In this document: positions 1-5,030 of the stretch, piece after piece | How the letters are laid out: each line of letters begins with the position of its first letter | Position numbering within the stretch: position 1 is the stretch's first letter | Notes under the pieces: model-generated | Databases searched by the model: none | Told to the model about the DNA's origin: nothing | Seen by the model: only the letters and a program-made list of their open reading frames with translations | Translations under genes and position numbers: made by a program | Source: Syntrophomonadaceae bacterium | GTDB lineage: Bacteria; Bacillota; Dethiobacteria; PWVN01 | Assembly: GCA_003561835.1 (NCBI GenBank) | Contig: PWVN01000129.1 | Location: forward strand, 1 to 5,030 | DNA: 5,030 nucleotides | Reading direction: 5' to 3'

Positions 1-402
1 GAAGTGCTGCTGGGGGACCCGGACCGTCAGGCTGCTGGACTGGTAATCGCCCCGGGGGTCGGAGTAAAAGTTGCTGCCGGCGATAAAGCCCCCTTTGCCT
101 TCCACAAAGCTGCGGATTTTTCCCTCGCTCTCCTTGATATTCTCCACATCGACAGAGATTTCTCCCGTTTTGATGGCATAGCGCTGCCCGTAGGCTCCGG
201 AGCCGCCGGTTTGCTCTTCGGTGATAGGGGCCCTATCCTCCTTGGAAGGTGCGAGTTCGCCCCGGTCCCAATCATAGCCGGGGGCGCTAGGAGCCTCGTC
301 GTAAGAATCATCCGCGCCCTGCCGGGAACTACAGCCGCTTACCAGGAGAAACAGCGTTAAAACCACAACCAGAACCAGGGCAATGAATCTTGTCTTTTTC
401 AT
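1..402 (-). CDS. DUF4349-like lipoprotein, N-terminal part (cut by window edge)
   Basis: The first 134 codons of a predicted membrane-anchored lipoprotein are visible; the rest lies beyond position 1. The protein opens with MKKTRF, then a hydrophobic stretch at about residues 7-21 and a lipobox V-S-G-C ending at Cys24, so lipid attachment to Cys24 and an extracytoplasmic location are expected. Residues 25-70 are polar and low in complexity (Ser/Gly/Glu/Asp), as expected of a tether. From about residue 74 the pattern YAIKTGEISVDVENI, then GGFIAGSNF, then SLTVRVPQQHF resembles the start of the DUF4349 domain, which has a conserved 'RVP' strand. The function of that family is unknown to me. The ATG is supported by AAGGAGG at 411-417 with an 8-nt spacer. 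It follows the response regulator by 71 nt with no convincing promoter of its own, so co-transcription with the regulator is likely. The lipoprotein call is firm; the DUF4349 call comes from remembered motifs. Confidence 0.82.
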   Translation of the reverse strand, partial: MKKTRFIALVLVVVLTLFLLVSGCSSRQGADDSYDEAPSAPGYDWDRGELAPSKEDRAPITEEQTGGSGAYGQRYAIKTGEISVDVENIKESEGKIRSFVEGKGGFIAGSNFYSDPRGDYQSSSLTVRVPQQHF

Positions 403-473
403 GGGGAACCCCTCCTTTTTCTCTTTAGACGCACCCTGTGGAAAAAAGTTTCATCACCGGTTCGAATTTTTCC

Positions 474-1187
474 TCACGGCCACCGCTGCCGCTCCCGAAA
501 TTTGTACCCCACACCCCGGACGGTGAGCAGGGTCTCCGGCCTGTTGGGGTCCTCCTCCACTTTCTGCCGCAGATGGCGGATGTGGACATCCACCGTCCGG
601 GTATCGGCGGGGTACTCATACCCCCAGACCCGATCCAGAAGCTCTTCCCGGCGAAAGACCCGGCCGGGGTTTGCCGCCAGCAGAAAGAGAAGCTCAAATT
701 CCTTGGGGGGAAGCTCCAGGTCCCGGCCCTGCTTCCGGGCCAGGTACTTTTCCCGATCCAGGTAAAGCCCCTCCAGGCTCACAATACTCTCCCCGGCCTC
801 CCCTTCCGGCCGGCGGGACTGCCTGCCCCGCAGGCGGGCCTTGACCCGGGCCGTCAGCTCCCGGGGGGAGAAGGGTTTGGTCACATAGTCATCGGCCCCC
901 AATTCCAACCCCAGGACCTTGTCCACTTCCTCTGCCCGGGCCGTCAGCATGATGATGGGGATGTTCACCGTCTCGGGACGGCCCCGGAGTTGGCGGCAGA
1001 CCTCCAGGCCGCTTAAGCCCGGCAGCATCCAGTCCAGGATGATCAGGTCCGGCGGCCTCTTCGCCACTTGATCCAGTGCTTCCGGGCCGCCGGCAGCGGT
1101 GCCCACCTCAAAGCCTTCTTTCTGCAGGTTGAAGGAGATGAGCCCCCGGATCGCCTCTTCGTCGTCCACCACCAATATATAAGGCAT
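474..1187 (-). CDS. PhoP/PhoB-type (OmpR family) response regulator
   Basis: A complete 237-residue DNA-binding response regulator, the usual length for the OmpR/PhoB class. The receiver domain (about 1-120) has the acidic pair Asp8/Asp9, phospho-acceptor Asp52 in LILDWMLPG context, Thr82 in IPIIMLTAR, Tyr101 and Lys104 in the DDYVTKPFSPREL signature, so all catalytic and switch residues are present. After a polar linker (about 121-135) comes a winged-helix domain (about 136-232) with recognition helix TRTVDVHIRHLRQKVE (196-211) and the wing motif VRGVGYKF. The protein should act in the cytoplasm as a phosphorylation-dependent transcription factor, with the kinase encoded just upstream as its likely donor. 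The ATG is supported by GGAGG at 1197-1201, 9 nt away, and by a sigma-A-type promoter at 1223-1251. The sequence is closest in style to PhoP/PhoB, but ResD- or WalR-like roles cannot be excluded without phosphate genes nearby. Confidence 0.95.
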   Translation of the reverse strand: MPYILVVDDEEAIRGLISFNLQKEGFEVGTAAGGPEALDQVAKRPPDLIILDWMLPGLSGLEVCRQLRGRPETVNIPIIMLTARAEEVDKVLGLELGADDYVTKPFSPRELTARVKARLRGRQSRRPEGEAGESIVSLEGLYLDREKYLARKQGRDLELPPKEFELLFLLAANPGRVFRREELLDRVWGYEYPADTRTVDVHIRHLRQKVEEDPNRPETLLTVRGVGYKFRERQRWP

Positions 1188-1222
1188 CTTACAGCGCCTC
1201 CCCCATGCATAAATCTGTCCCC

Positions 1223-1251
1223 ATTATAATACATACCGGGAATTCCGACAA
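1223..1251 (-). promoter_or_regulatory. Sigma-A-type promoter for the response regulator
   Basis: On the minus strand there is a perfect -10 hexamer TATAAT (1228-1223) and a -35 hexamer TTGTCG (1251-1246, four of six matches to TTGACA) with an ideal 17-bp spacer. Transcription would start near 1216, giving a leader of about 28 nt that contains the GGAGG ribosome site of the regulator at 1197-1201. The AT-rich -10 stands out in otherwise GC-rich DNA. It would drive the regulator and probably the lipoprotein gene, independently of the kinase. Prediction from sequence only. Confidence 0.72.
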
Positions 1252-1303
1252 TCCGGGAAGCCGGGACGGCCGGGAAAACAGGACGGCCGGGAAGAAAAAC
1301 CGG
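1236..1303. repeat. 17-bp-periodic direct repeat with CCGGGAA core, four copies
   Basis: On the plus strand the 7-mer CCGGGAA starts at 1236, 1253, 1270 and 1287, exactly 17 bp apart each time. Full 17-bp units match 14/17 between copies 2 and 3, 12/17 between copies 3 and 4, and 9/17 between copies 1 and 2. A weaker unit (CTGGAAA at 1304) may continue the series. Copy 1 lies inside the -35/-10 spacer of the regulator promoter and copy 2 lies just upstream of the -35 box. This may be a decayed tandem duplication or a row of protein-binding sites; the sequence alone does not decide. Confidence 0.65.
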
Positions 1304-1356
1304 CTGGAAAGGGGCTGGAAACCGGAAGAGATGGGCCCTGCCCGGGAATCTTCCCC

Positions 1357-3255
1357 TCAAGGGCTCTCCTCATCGGGCGGCTCCCCGACCGGTTTCAGGG
1401 TGAAGAAGAAGGAGGCCCCCCTCCCGGGGTTGTTCTCTGCCCACACCTTGCCCCCGTGTCCTTCGATGATATGTTTGACGATGGCCAGACCCAGGCCGCT
1501 GCCGCCCTGCTTACGGCTGCGGTCCTTCTCCACCCGGTAGAAACGCTCAAAGATCCGGGAAAGGTCTTCCGGGGGGATGCCGGGCCCGTTATCGGAAACC
1601 TGGACAATGACCTGCCCGGCTGCCCCTTCCTCACGGCTGTAAGAGACCTGCACCCGGCTGCCGGGCGGGCTGTATTTGATGGCATTCTCCAGCAGGTTGC
1701 TCAAGACCTGCTGCAGCTTGTCGGCATCTCCCAGGACGCAAAGGGGCGTTTCACCCGGTTTAAGATCCATCCTGATCTTTTGGTCTTCGGCCTTCTGCAG
1801 CAGGTTGCCCCGGGCCTTCTCCATGATTTCCCGCAGGTCCACAGGCTGTATGTTGAAACTCACCTGGCGGTTTTCCATCTGGGAGATCTCCAGGAGTTCC
1901 GCAATCAACCGGCTCAAGCGTCCCGCTTCCCGGTCGATAATGCGGACGAACTCCCGGGCCGTTTCCCGGTCCTCCAGAGCCCCCTCCAGGAGGGTTTCGG
2001 CATAGCCCTTCACGGAGGTGACAGGGGTACGAAGTTCGTGGGATACGTTGGAGATGAAGTCCCGGCGCACCTTCTCCAGGCGGCGGATGGCGGTGATATC
2101 CTGGAAGGACATGACCAACCCCAGGATTTCCCCCTCCCGGCTGTACACCGGGGCTCCTCCCAGCTCCATGACCCGCTTTTCGGGGTGGTGGAAGGCGACC
2201 TCGCCGGAGAGCTGGCTGCTCCTTCCCGCCAGGGCTTCGTCCACCTCCCGGATGACCCGGGTATCCCGAATGACTTTCTCCAGCCGCTGGCCCATCAGGA
2301 GCCTGCGGTCCAACCCGGTGAGTTTTTCCGCTGCCCCGTTTACCAGGAGGATATTTTTATACTTACTCATGAAGAGGACGGCGCTGGGGATGTTCTCGAT
2401 GACCGTTTCCAGCCGGCTCTTCCCCTCTTCCACCTCGCTGATCTTATCCTTGAGGGTCCTGGCCATGTCGTTGATGGCCCGGCCCAGCCGGCCTATTTCA
2501 TCGCTTCCCAGGTCATGGAGGGGCTCCCGGGCTTCCCCCGCCGCCACCTGGGCGGCCATCTCCTGGATGGGCTTCAGCGGCCGGGCCAGGGCCTGGGAGA
2601 AACGCCAGCTGATGAGCCCGGCGGCCACCAGGGTGACCAGCACCGCCGAGACCAGCAGGGACCACTGCTGCCGGGTCTGGCGGCGGATTTCCGCCAGGGG
2701 CAGGGACAGGCGGACGGCCCCCGTGACCCGGCCTTCGCCGTAGACCGGCAGGGCCAGGTAGAGCCTCTCCTCCCCCGTGGAAAAACTCATGCGGGAGGAG
2801 AAGCCCTCGGCCCCCGACAGAGCGGCGGCTATCTCCGGCCGGTCCCGGTGGTTGTCCATGTCCGCATAATTGCTGTGAGAATCCCCCAGGACCCTTCCCT
2901 CCGGGTCGATGAGGGTAACCCGGGCCCCGGTTAAGCCAGCCAGATAAAGGACATATCCCGGGTCCCCGGGGTCAACGGGGGAGCCGGGGGCAGCGGGCTC
3001 TGCCGGGTCTGCCGGCCCTGCCGGACCTGCCGGCGCCGTCCCGGGCTCCCCTGCGGGCCCTCCCCCGGGCCCTTCCCGGAAAAAGCCCGCCGTCATATCC
3101 GCCAGCAGCAGGGCCTGGGCCCGCAGCTGCCCCTCCAGGGCTTCCTCGGCGGTACGTTCCAGAAGAAACAAAAGATAGCCCCCCACCATGAGCAGGGCCA
3201 GAAAAATGATGATGAGATAGGTGGCCAGCAGCTTGTTTCGCAAGGAGGCAAACAA
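1357..3255 (-). CDS. PhoR-type membrane sensor histidine kinase
   Basis: A complete two-component sensor kinase of 632 residues, counting from the TTG at 3255. In order: short N-terminus MFASLRNKLL, TM1 (about 8-32), an extracytoplasmic Cache-like sensor region (about 33-197) with the PhoR-like patterns RVTLIDPEGRVLGDS (112-126) and MDNHRDRPE (133-141), TM2 (about 198-219), HAMP (about 220-272), PAS (about 281-387), HisKA (393-462) with phospho-His406 in SHELRTP, and HATPase_c with N box (NLLENAIKYS, Asn524), DNGPGIP (555-561), F box IFERFYR and GGSGLGL (584-590). All catalytic motifs are intact. Residues 61-100 are an odd Gly/Pro/Ala-rich insert. It probably autophosphorylates and passes phosphate to the regulator encoded at 1187-474. 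An upstream GTG at 3264 would directly abut the GGGAGG site, whereas TTG at 3255 is 9 nt away and gives the MF start typical of PhoR proteins. The PhoR assignment is likely, but the signal is not proven to be phosphate. Confidence 0.94.
   Translation of the reverse strand: MFASLRNKLLATYLIIIFLALLMVGGYLLFLLERTAEEALEGQLRAQALLLADMTAGFFREGPGGGPAGEPGTAPAGPAGPADPAEPAAPGSPVDPGDPGYVLYLAGLTGARVTLIDPEGRVLGDSHSNYADMDNHRDRPEIAAALSGAEGFSSRMSFSTGEERLYLALPVYGEGRVTGAVRLSLPLAEIRRQTRQQWSLLVSAVLVTLVAAGLISWRFSQALARPLKPIQEMAAQVAAGEAREPLHDLGSDEIGRLGRAINDMARTLKDKISEVEEGKSRLETVIENIPSAVLFMSKYKNILLVNGAAEKLTGLDRRLLMGQRLEKVIRDTRVIREVDEALAGRSSQLSGEVAFHHPEKRVMELGGAPVYSREGEILGLVMSFQDITAIRRLEKVRRDFISNVSHELRTPVTSVKGYAETLLEGALEDRETAREFVRIIDREAGRLSRLIAELLEISQMENRQVSFNIQPVDLREIMEKARGNLLQKAEDQKIRMDLKPGETPLCVLGDADKLQQVLSNLLENAIKYSPPGSRVQVSYSREEGAAGQVIVQVSDNGPGIPPEDLSRIFERFYRVEKDRSRKQGGSGLGLAIVKHIIEGHGGKVWAENNPGRGASFFFTLKPVGEPPDEESP
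3000..3035. repeat. 9-bp tandem repeat, four copies, inside the kinase gene
   Basis: On the plus strand four adjacent 9-bp units (3000-3008, 3009-3017, 3018-3026, 3027-3035) all share CTGCCGG and differ only in the last two bases. The unit is three codons long, so gain or loss of copies would keep the kinase in frame. It encodes the Pro-Ala-Gly/Asp core of the extracytoplasmic insert, consistent with growth by slippage. Confidence 0.88.
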
Positions 3256-3264
3256 GGGAATCAC

Positions 3265-3270
3265 CCTCCC
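3265..3270 (-). promoter_or_regulatory. Ribosome binding site that sets the kinase start
   Basis: GGGAGG (minus strand, 3270-3265) directly touches the GTG at 3264, leaving no spacer, and sits 9 nt before the in-frame TTG at 3255. Normal Shine-Dalgarno spacing therefore favours TTG. The site lies in the 21-nt gap after the rnhA stop, so ribosomes ending rnhA translation could readily reinitiate here. Confidence 0.7.
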
Positions 3271-3276
3271 TTGGTT

Positions 3277-3741
3277 TTATGGATTTTTGCCCCGGATGAT
3301 GCCGGGGGCCTTCTTCTCAATTTCCTCCCGGGCCAGGGCATCGCAGCGGTCGTTCAGGGCATTGCCGCTGTGGCCCTTCACCTTGACCCAGGTCACCCGG
3401 TGCCGGCGGGACTGGTCCAGGAGTTCCCGCCACAGGTCCTGATTCATCACCGGCTCCTTGCGGCTGTTCAGCCAGCCGTTTCGCTCCCAGGCGGAAAACC
3501 AGTCCTTCCGGAAGGCATTGACCACATAGGCGCTGTCGCTGTAGAGGCGGACGCGGCAGTGCTCATTTAAGGCTTTTAAGGCTTCCACGGCGGCCTTGAT
3601 CTCCATGCGCTGGTTGGTGGTCTGCCCCCCATAACCGGAGATCTCCTTCCGGTGGCCGTTGTACAGGAGGACCGCTCCCCAGCCGCCGGGCCCCGGGTTT
3701 CCGGAGCAGGCACCGTCGGTATAGATTTCTACCTCTTTCAT
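3277..3741 (-). CDS. rnhA: Ribonuclease HI
   Basis: A complete 154-residue ribonuclease HI, which cuts the RNA strand of RNA-DNA hybrids in the cytoplasm (R-loops, primer remnants) using two metal ions. The four catalytic acids are visible: Asp9 in YTDGACSGNPGPGG, Glu47 in RMEIKAA, Asp69 in LYSDSAYV and Asp134 in NDRCDALA. The flexible-loop His124 (VKGHSGN) is present too. Residues about 79-97 (RKDWFSAWERNGWLNSRK) are the Trp/Lys/Arg-rich basic protrusion that helps bind the hybrid, as in the Escherichia coli enzyme. There is no N-terminal hybrid-binding domain, and the length is normal for a bacterial type 1 enzyme. The ATG is preceded by GGAGG at 3748-3752 with a 6-nt spacer. It sits 41 nt after the UPF0182 stop and 21 nt before the kinase start, so it is probably part of one transcript with both. 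I see no functional tie to the kinase; housekeeping genes are often carried along in such operons. Confidence 0.97.
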   Translation of the reverse strand: MKEVEIYTDGACSGNPGPGGWGAVLLYNGHRKEISGYGGQTTNQRMEIKAAVEALKALNEHCRVRLYSDSAYVVNAFRKDWFSAWERNGWLNSRKEPVMNQDLWRELLDQSRRHRVTWVKVKGHSGNALNDRCDALAREEIEKKAPGIIRGKNP

Positions 3742-3754
3742 GCCTTTCCTCCAC

Positions 3755-3790
3755 CTCTTTACTCGTCTCTTTAATCGTCTCTTTACTCTT
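3755..3790. repeat. 12-bp tandem repeat, three copies, spanning the UPF0182 stop
   Basis: On the plus strand CTCTTTACTCGT (3755-3766), CTCTTTAATCGT (3767-3778) and CTCTTTACTCTT (3779-3790) follow each other without gaps. Each contains TTTA, so on the minus strand each copy carries TAA. Because the unit is four codons long, all three stops are in the UPF0182 frame (3785-3783, 3773-3771, 3761-3759). The repeat fills most of the gap before rnhA and looks like a local duplication around the original stop codon. Confidence 0.88.
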
Positions 3791-5030
3791 CCCCGTAGGG
3801 GGTCAGGATCTCTTCCAGTTGCTGGATAAAGCGGCCGTACCCGGCAAAGTCCCCTGCCCGCAGGCTTTCCTGGGCCCGGGCAAAAAGCTCTGCCGCCTCT
3901 TTAAGGACCTCCAGCAGTTCCGGATCCAGACCGGGGGACGGGGGTGGGGGCTCCTCTTCCCCGGGCGGGGTTTCCGGATCCTCCTCCACGGGGGGAGGCT
4001 CTCCCTCCCCTCCCCCTATATAATCCCCAAAAATCCGGGTCAGGGCCGCATCCAGGGTCTCCTCCATGACCACCATATCCCCGTAGGCCACGATGACCCG
4101 GGCCAGCTCCGGCAGCTGGCTCTGGTCGGACCTGAGGTAGAGGGGTTCCACGTAGAGGATGGAATCACTGACGGGGAGAACCAGCAGATTCCCCCGGATG
4201 ACGCTGGACCCCCGCTGGTCCCAGAGGGAAATCTGCTGGGAGATGACAGAGTTCTGGTCGATCCGGGCCTCGACCTGCTGGGGCCCCCAGATGGTCCTGT
4301 CCTTGGGGAAATTGAAGAGGATCAGCTCCCCGTACCGGTCCCCGTCCATCCGGGCAGCCATCCAGGAAATCATGTTGTTCCGCTCGTTGGGGGTGAAGGG
4401 GAGCATGAGGACAAACTCCTCCTTCTCCTCCCCCGGCAGCTGGATGGTGGTATAGTAGGGCTCCATAACCTGGGTTTGCCCCTCGTACTGCTCCGTGGGA
4501 AACTGCCACTGGTCCTCCTTGGTGTAGAAGACCCGGGCATCCTGCATGTGGTAGGTCCGCTGGACGGAGGCTTGCAGGTTAAACAACTCCACCGGGTAGC
4601 GCAGGTGGGCCCGAAGCCCCTCCGGCATTTCCTCCAGGGGTTTGAAAAGCCCGGGGAAGATGGCGGCATAAGTCTGGATCAGGGGGTCGCCGGGGTCGAC
4701 CACATAAAAGGTGACATCGCCGTCGTAGGCATCCACAACGACCTTCACCGAATTGCGGATATAATTTATGCGGCCGTACTGCTGGCTGTAGGGGTAAAGG
4801 GCGGTGGTGGTGTAGGCATCCCGGATCCAGAAGAGACGGCCGTCGTGGACCACGATATAGGGGTCCCGGTCCATCCGCAGAAAGGGGGCGATTTTTTCCG
4901 TCCGCACGGCGATATTCCGGTCAAACATAACCTGGCTGTCAGGGTTGAGTTCCCCCGAGAGCATGATCTGGTAATCCCCCATCTTCACGGCGAAGAGGAC
5001 GCGCCGAAAAACCCCGCCCAGCTCCACACC
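3783..5030 (-). CDS. UPF0182 family membrane protein, C-terminal part (cut by window edge)
   Basis: The last 415 residues of a protein whose start lies beyond 5030; the first visible codon is Gly and no true start is in view. The visible part matches my memory of the UPF0182 (COG1615) C-terminal region: GGVFRRVLFAVKMGDYQIML, then SGELNPDSQVMFDRN, IAPFLRMDRDPYIV, DGRLFWIRDAYTTT and LYPYSQ, with later IWGPQQVEARIDQN and GNLLVLPV. Family members usually have several N-terminal membrane helices followed by a large extracytoplasmic domain; the molecular function is unknown. No membrane helix is visible here, in agreement with this being the soluble domain. A Pro/Glu-rich linker (about visible residues 338-368, DNA about 3927-4016) joins it to a short helical tail with RAGDFAGYGRF, a tail pattern I recall from this family. 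The TAA stop at 3785-3783 is followed by two further in-frame stops. It appears to be the first visible gene of an operon with rnhA and the kinase. Confidence 0.9.
   Translation of the reverse strand, partial: GVELGGVFRRVLFAVKMGDYQIMLSGELNPDSQVMFDRNIAVRTEKIAPFLRMDRDPYIVVHDGRLFWIRDAYTTTALYPYSQQYGRINYIRNSVKVVVDAYDGDVTFYVVDPGDPLIQTYAAIFPGLFKPLEEMPEGLRAHLRYPVELFNLQASVQRTYHMQDARVFYTKEDQWQFPTEQYEGQTQVMEPYYTTIQLPGEEKEEFVLMLPFTPNERNNMISWMAARMDGDRYGELILFNFPKDRTIWGPQQVEARIDQNSVISQQISLWDQRGSSVIRGNLLVLPVSDSILYVEPLYLRSDQSQLPELARVIVAYGDMVVMEETLDAALTRIFGDYIGGGEGEPPPVEEDPETPPGEEEPPPPSPGLDPELLEVLKEAAELFARAQESLRAGDFAGYGRFIQQLEEILTPYGEE

Noticed and set aside
223..237. Perfect 15-bp inverted repeat (7-bp arms around one G) inside the lipoprotein gene
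   Set aside because: It lies in the coding sequence of the polar tether, far from any promoter, has no U-tract and is within what chance can give in GC-rich DNA.
440..473. Possible hairpin after the response regulator stop (GGAAAAA paired with TTTTTCC)
   Set aside because: The stem is only 7 bp and mostly A-T, with a loop of about 20 nt and no U-tract in the expected place, so it is not a convincing terminator. The lipoprotein gene probably reads through from the regulator.
438..1016. Plus-strand open frame of 192 codons opposite the response regulator
   Set aside because: It is antisense to a complete response regulator, with a Pro/Gly-rich product, no recognisable domain and no good ribosome site; a shadow of codon bias.
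1294..1356. Possible terminator after the kinase gene (CCGG pairs followed by TTTTT on the minus strand)
   Set aside because: Only a 4-bp CCGG/CCGG stem with a loop of over 20 nt could be drawn; the sequence between is a direct, not inverted, repeat (CTGGAAA twice).
1043..1360. Minus-strand frame of 105 codons across the kinase-regulator gap
   Set aside because: It overlaps the start of the response regulator in another frame and crosses the promoter and repeat; no recognisable domain.
1456..2934. Plus-strand open frame of 492 codons lying opposite the kinase gene
   Set aside because: It is fully antisense to an intact histidine kinase with all catalytic motifs. Long antisense frames are common opposite GC-rich genes, and its product shows no recognisable domain.

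Overview
The window is GC-rich and every gene I can support lies on the minus strand, so it reads from position 5030 down to 1. The strong GGAGG-type ribosome sites, the sigma-A-like promoter, a PhoP/PhoR-type two-component pair, a UPF0182 membrane protein and a DUF4349-type lipoprotein together suggest a high-GC Firmicute of the Clostridia (Moorella/Desulfotomaculum-like). That placement is an inference from gene content and style; no marker gene in the window fixes it.

Layout in the direction of transcription: (1) 5030-3783, the C-terminal 415 residues of a UPF0182 family protein, cut by the window edge; (2) 3741-3277, a complete ribonuclease HI (rnhA); (3) 3255-1357, a complete PhoR-type membrane sensor histidine kinase, probably starting at a TTG codon; (4) a 169-bp gap holding a good sigma-A-type promoter and a 17-bp-periodic repeat; (5) 1187-474, a complete PhoP/PhoB-class response regulator; (6) 402-1, the first 134 residues of a DUF4349-like lipoprotein, cut by the window edge. 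No gap reaches 300 bases.

The kinase and regulator very probably form one phosphorelay: an outside signal is sensed by the Cache-like domain, His406 is phosphorylated, and the phosphate passes to Asp52 of the winged-helix regulator. The kinase comes before the regulator, and the regulator has its own promoter, so the pair can be expressed separately. Short gaps link UPF0182, rnhA and the kinase on one side, and the regulator and the lipoprotein on the other. Two of the partners (UPF0182 and DUF4349) are envelope proteins of unknown function and are the less-explored part of the neighbourhood.

No tRNA, rRNA, CRISPR array, insertion sequence or phage gene was seen. I do not see a clearly novel system. 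The most notable items are the periodic repeat over the regulator promoter, the collagen-like Pro/Gly/Ala insert in the sensor domain, and a 12-bp tandem repeat that gives three in-frame stop codons between UPF0182 and rnhA.
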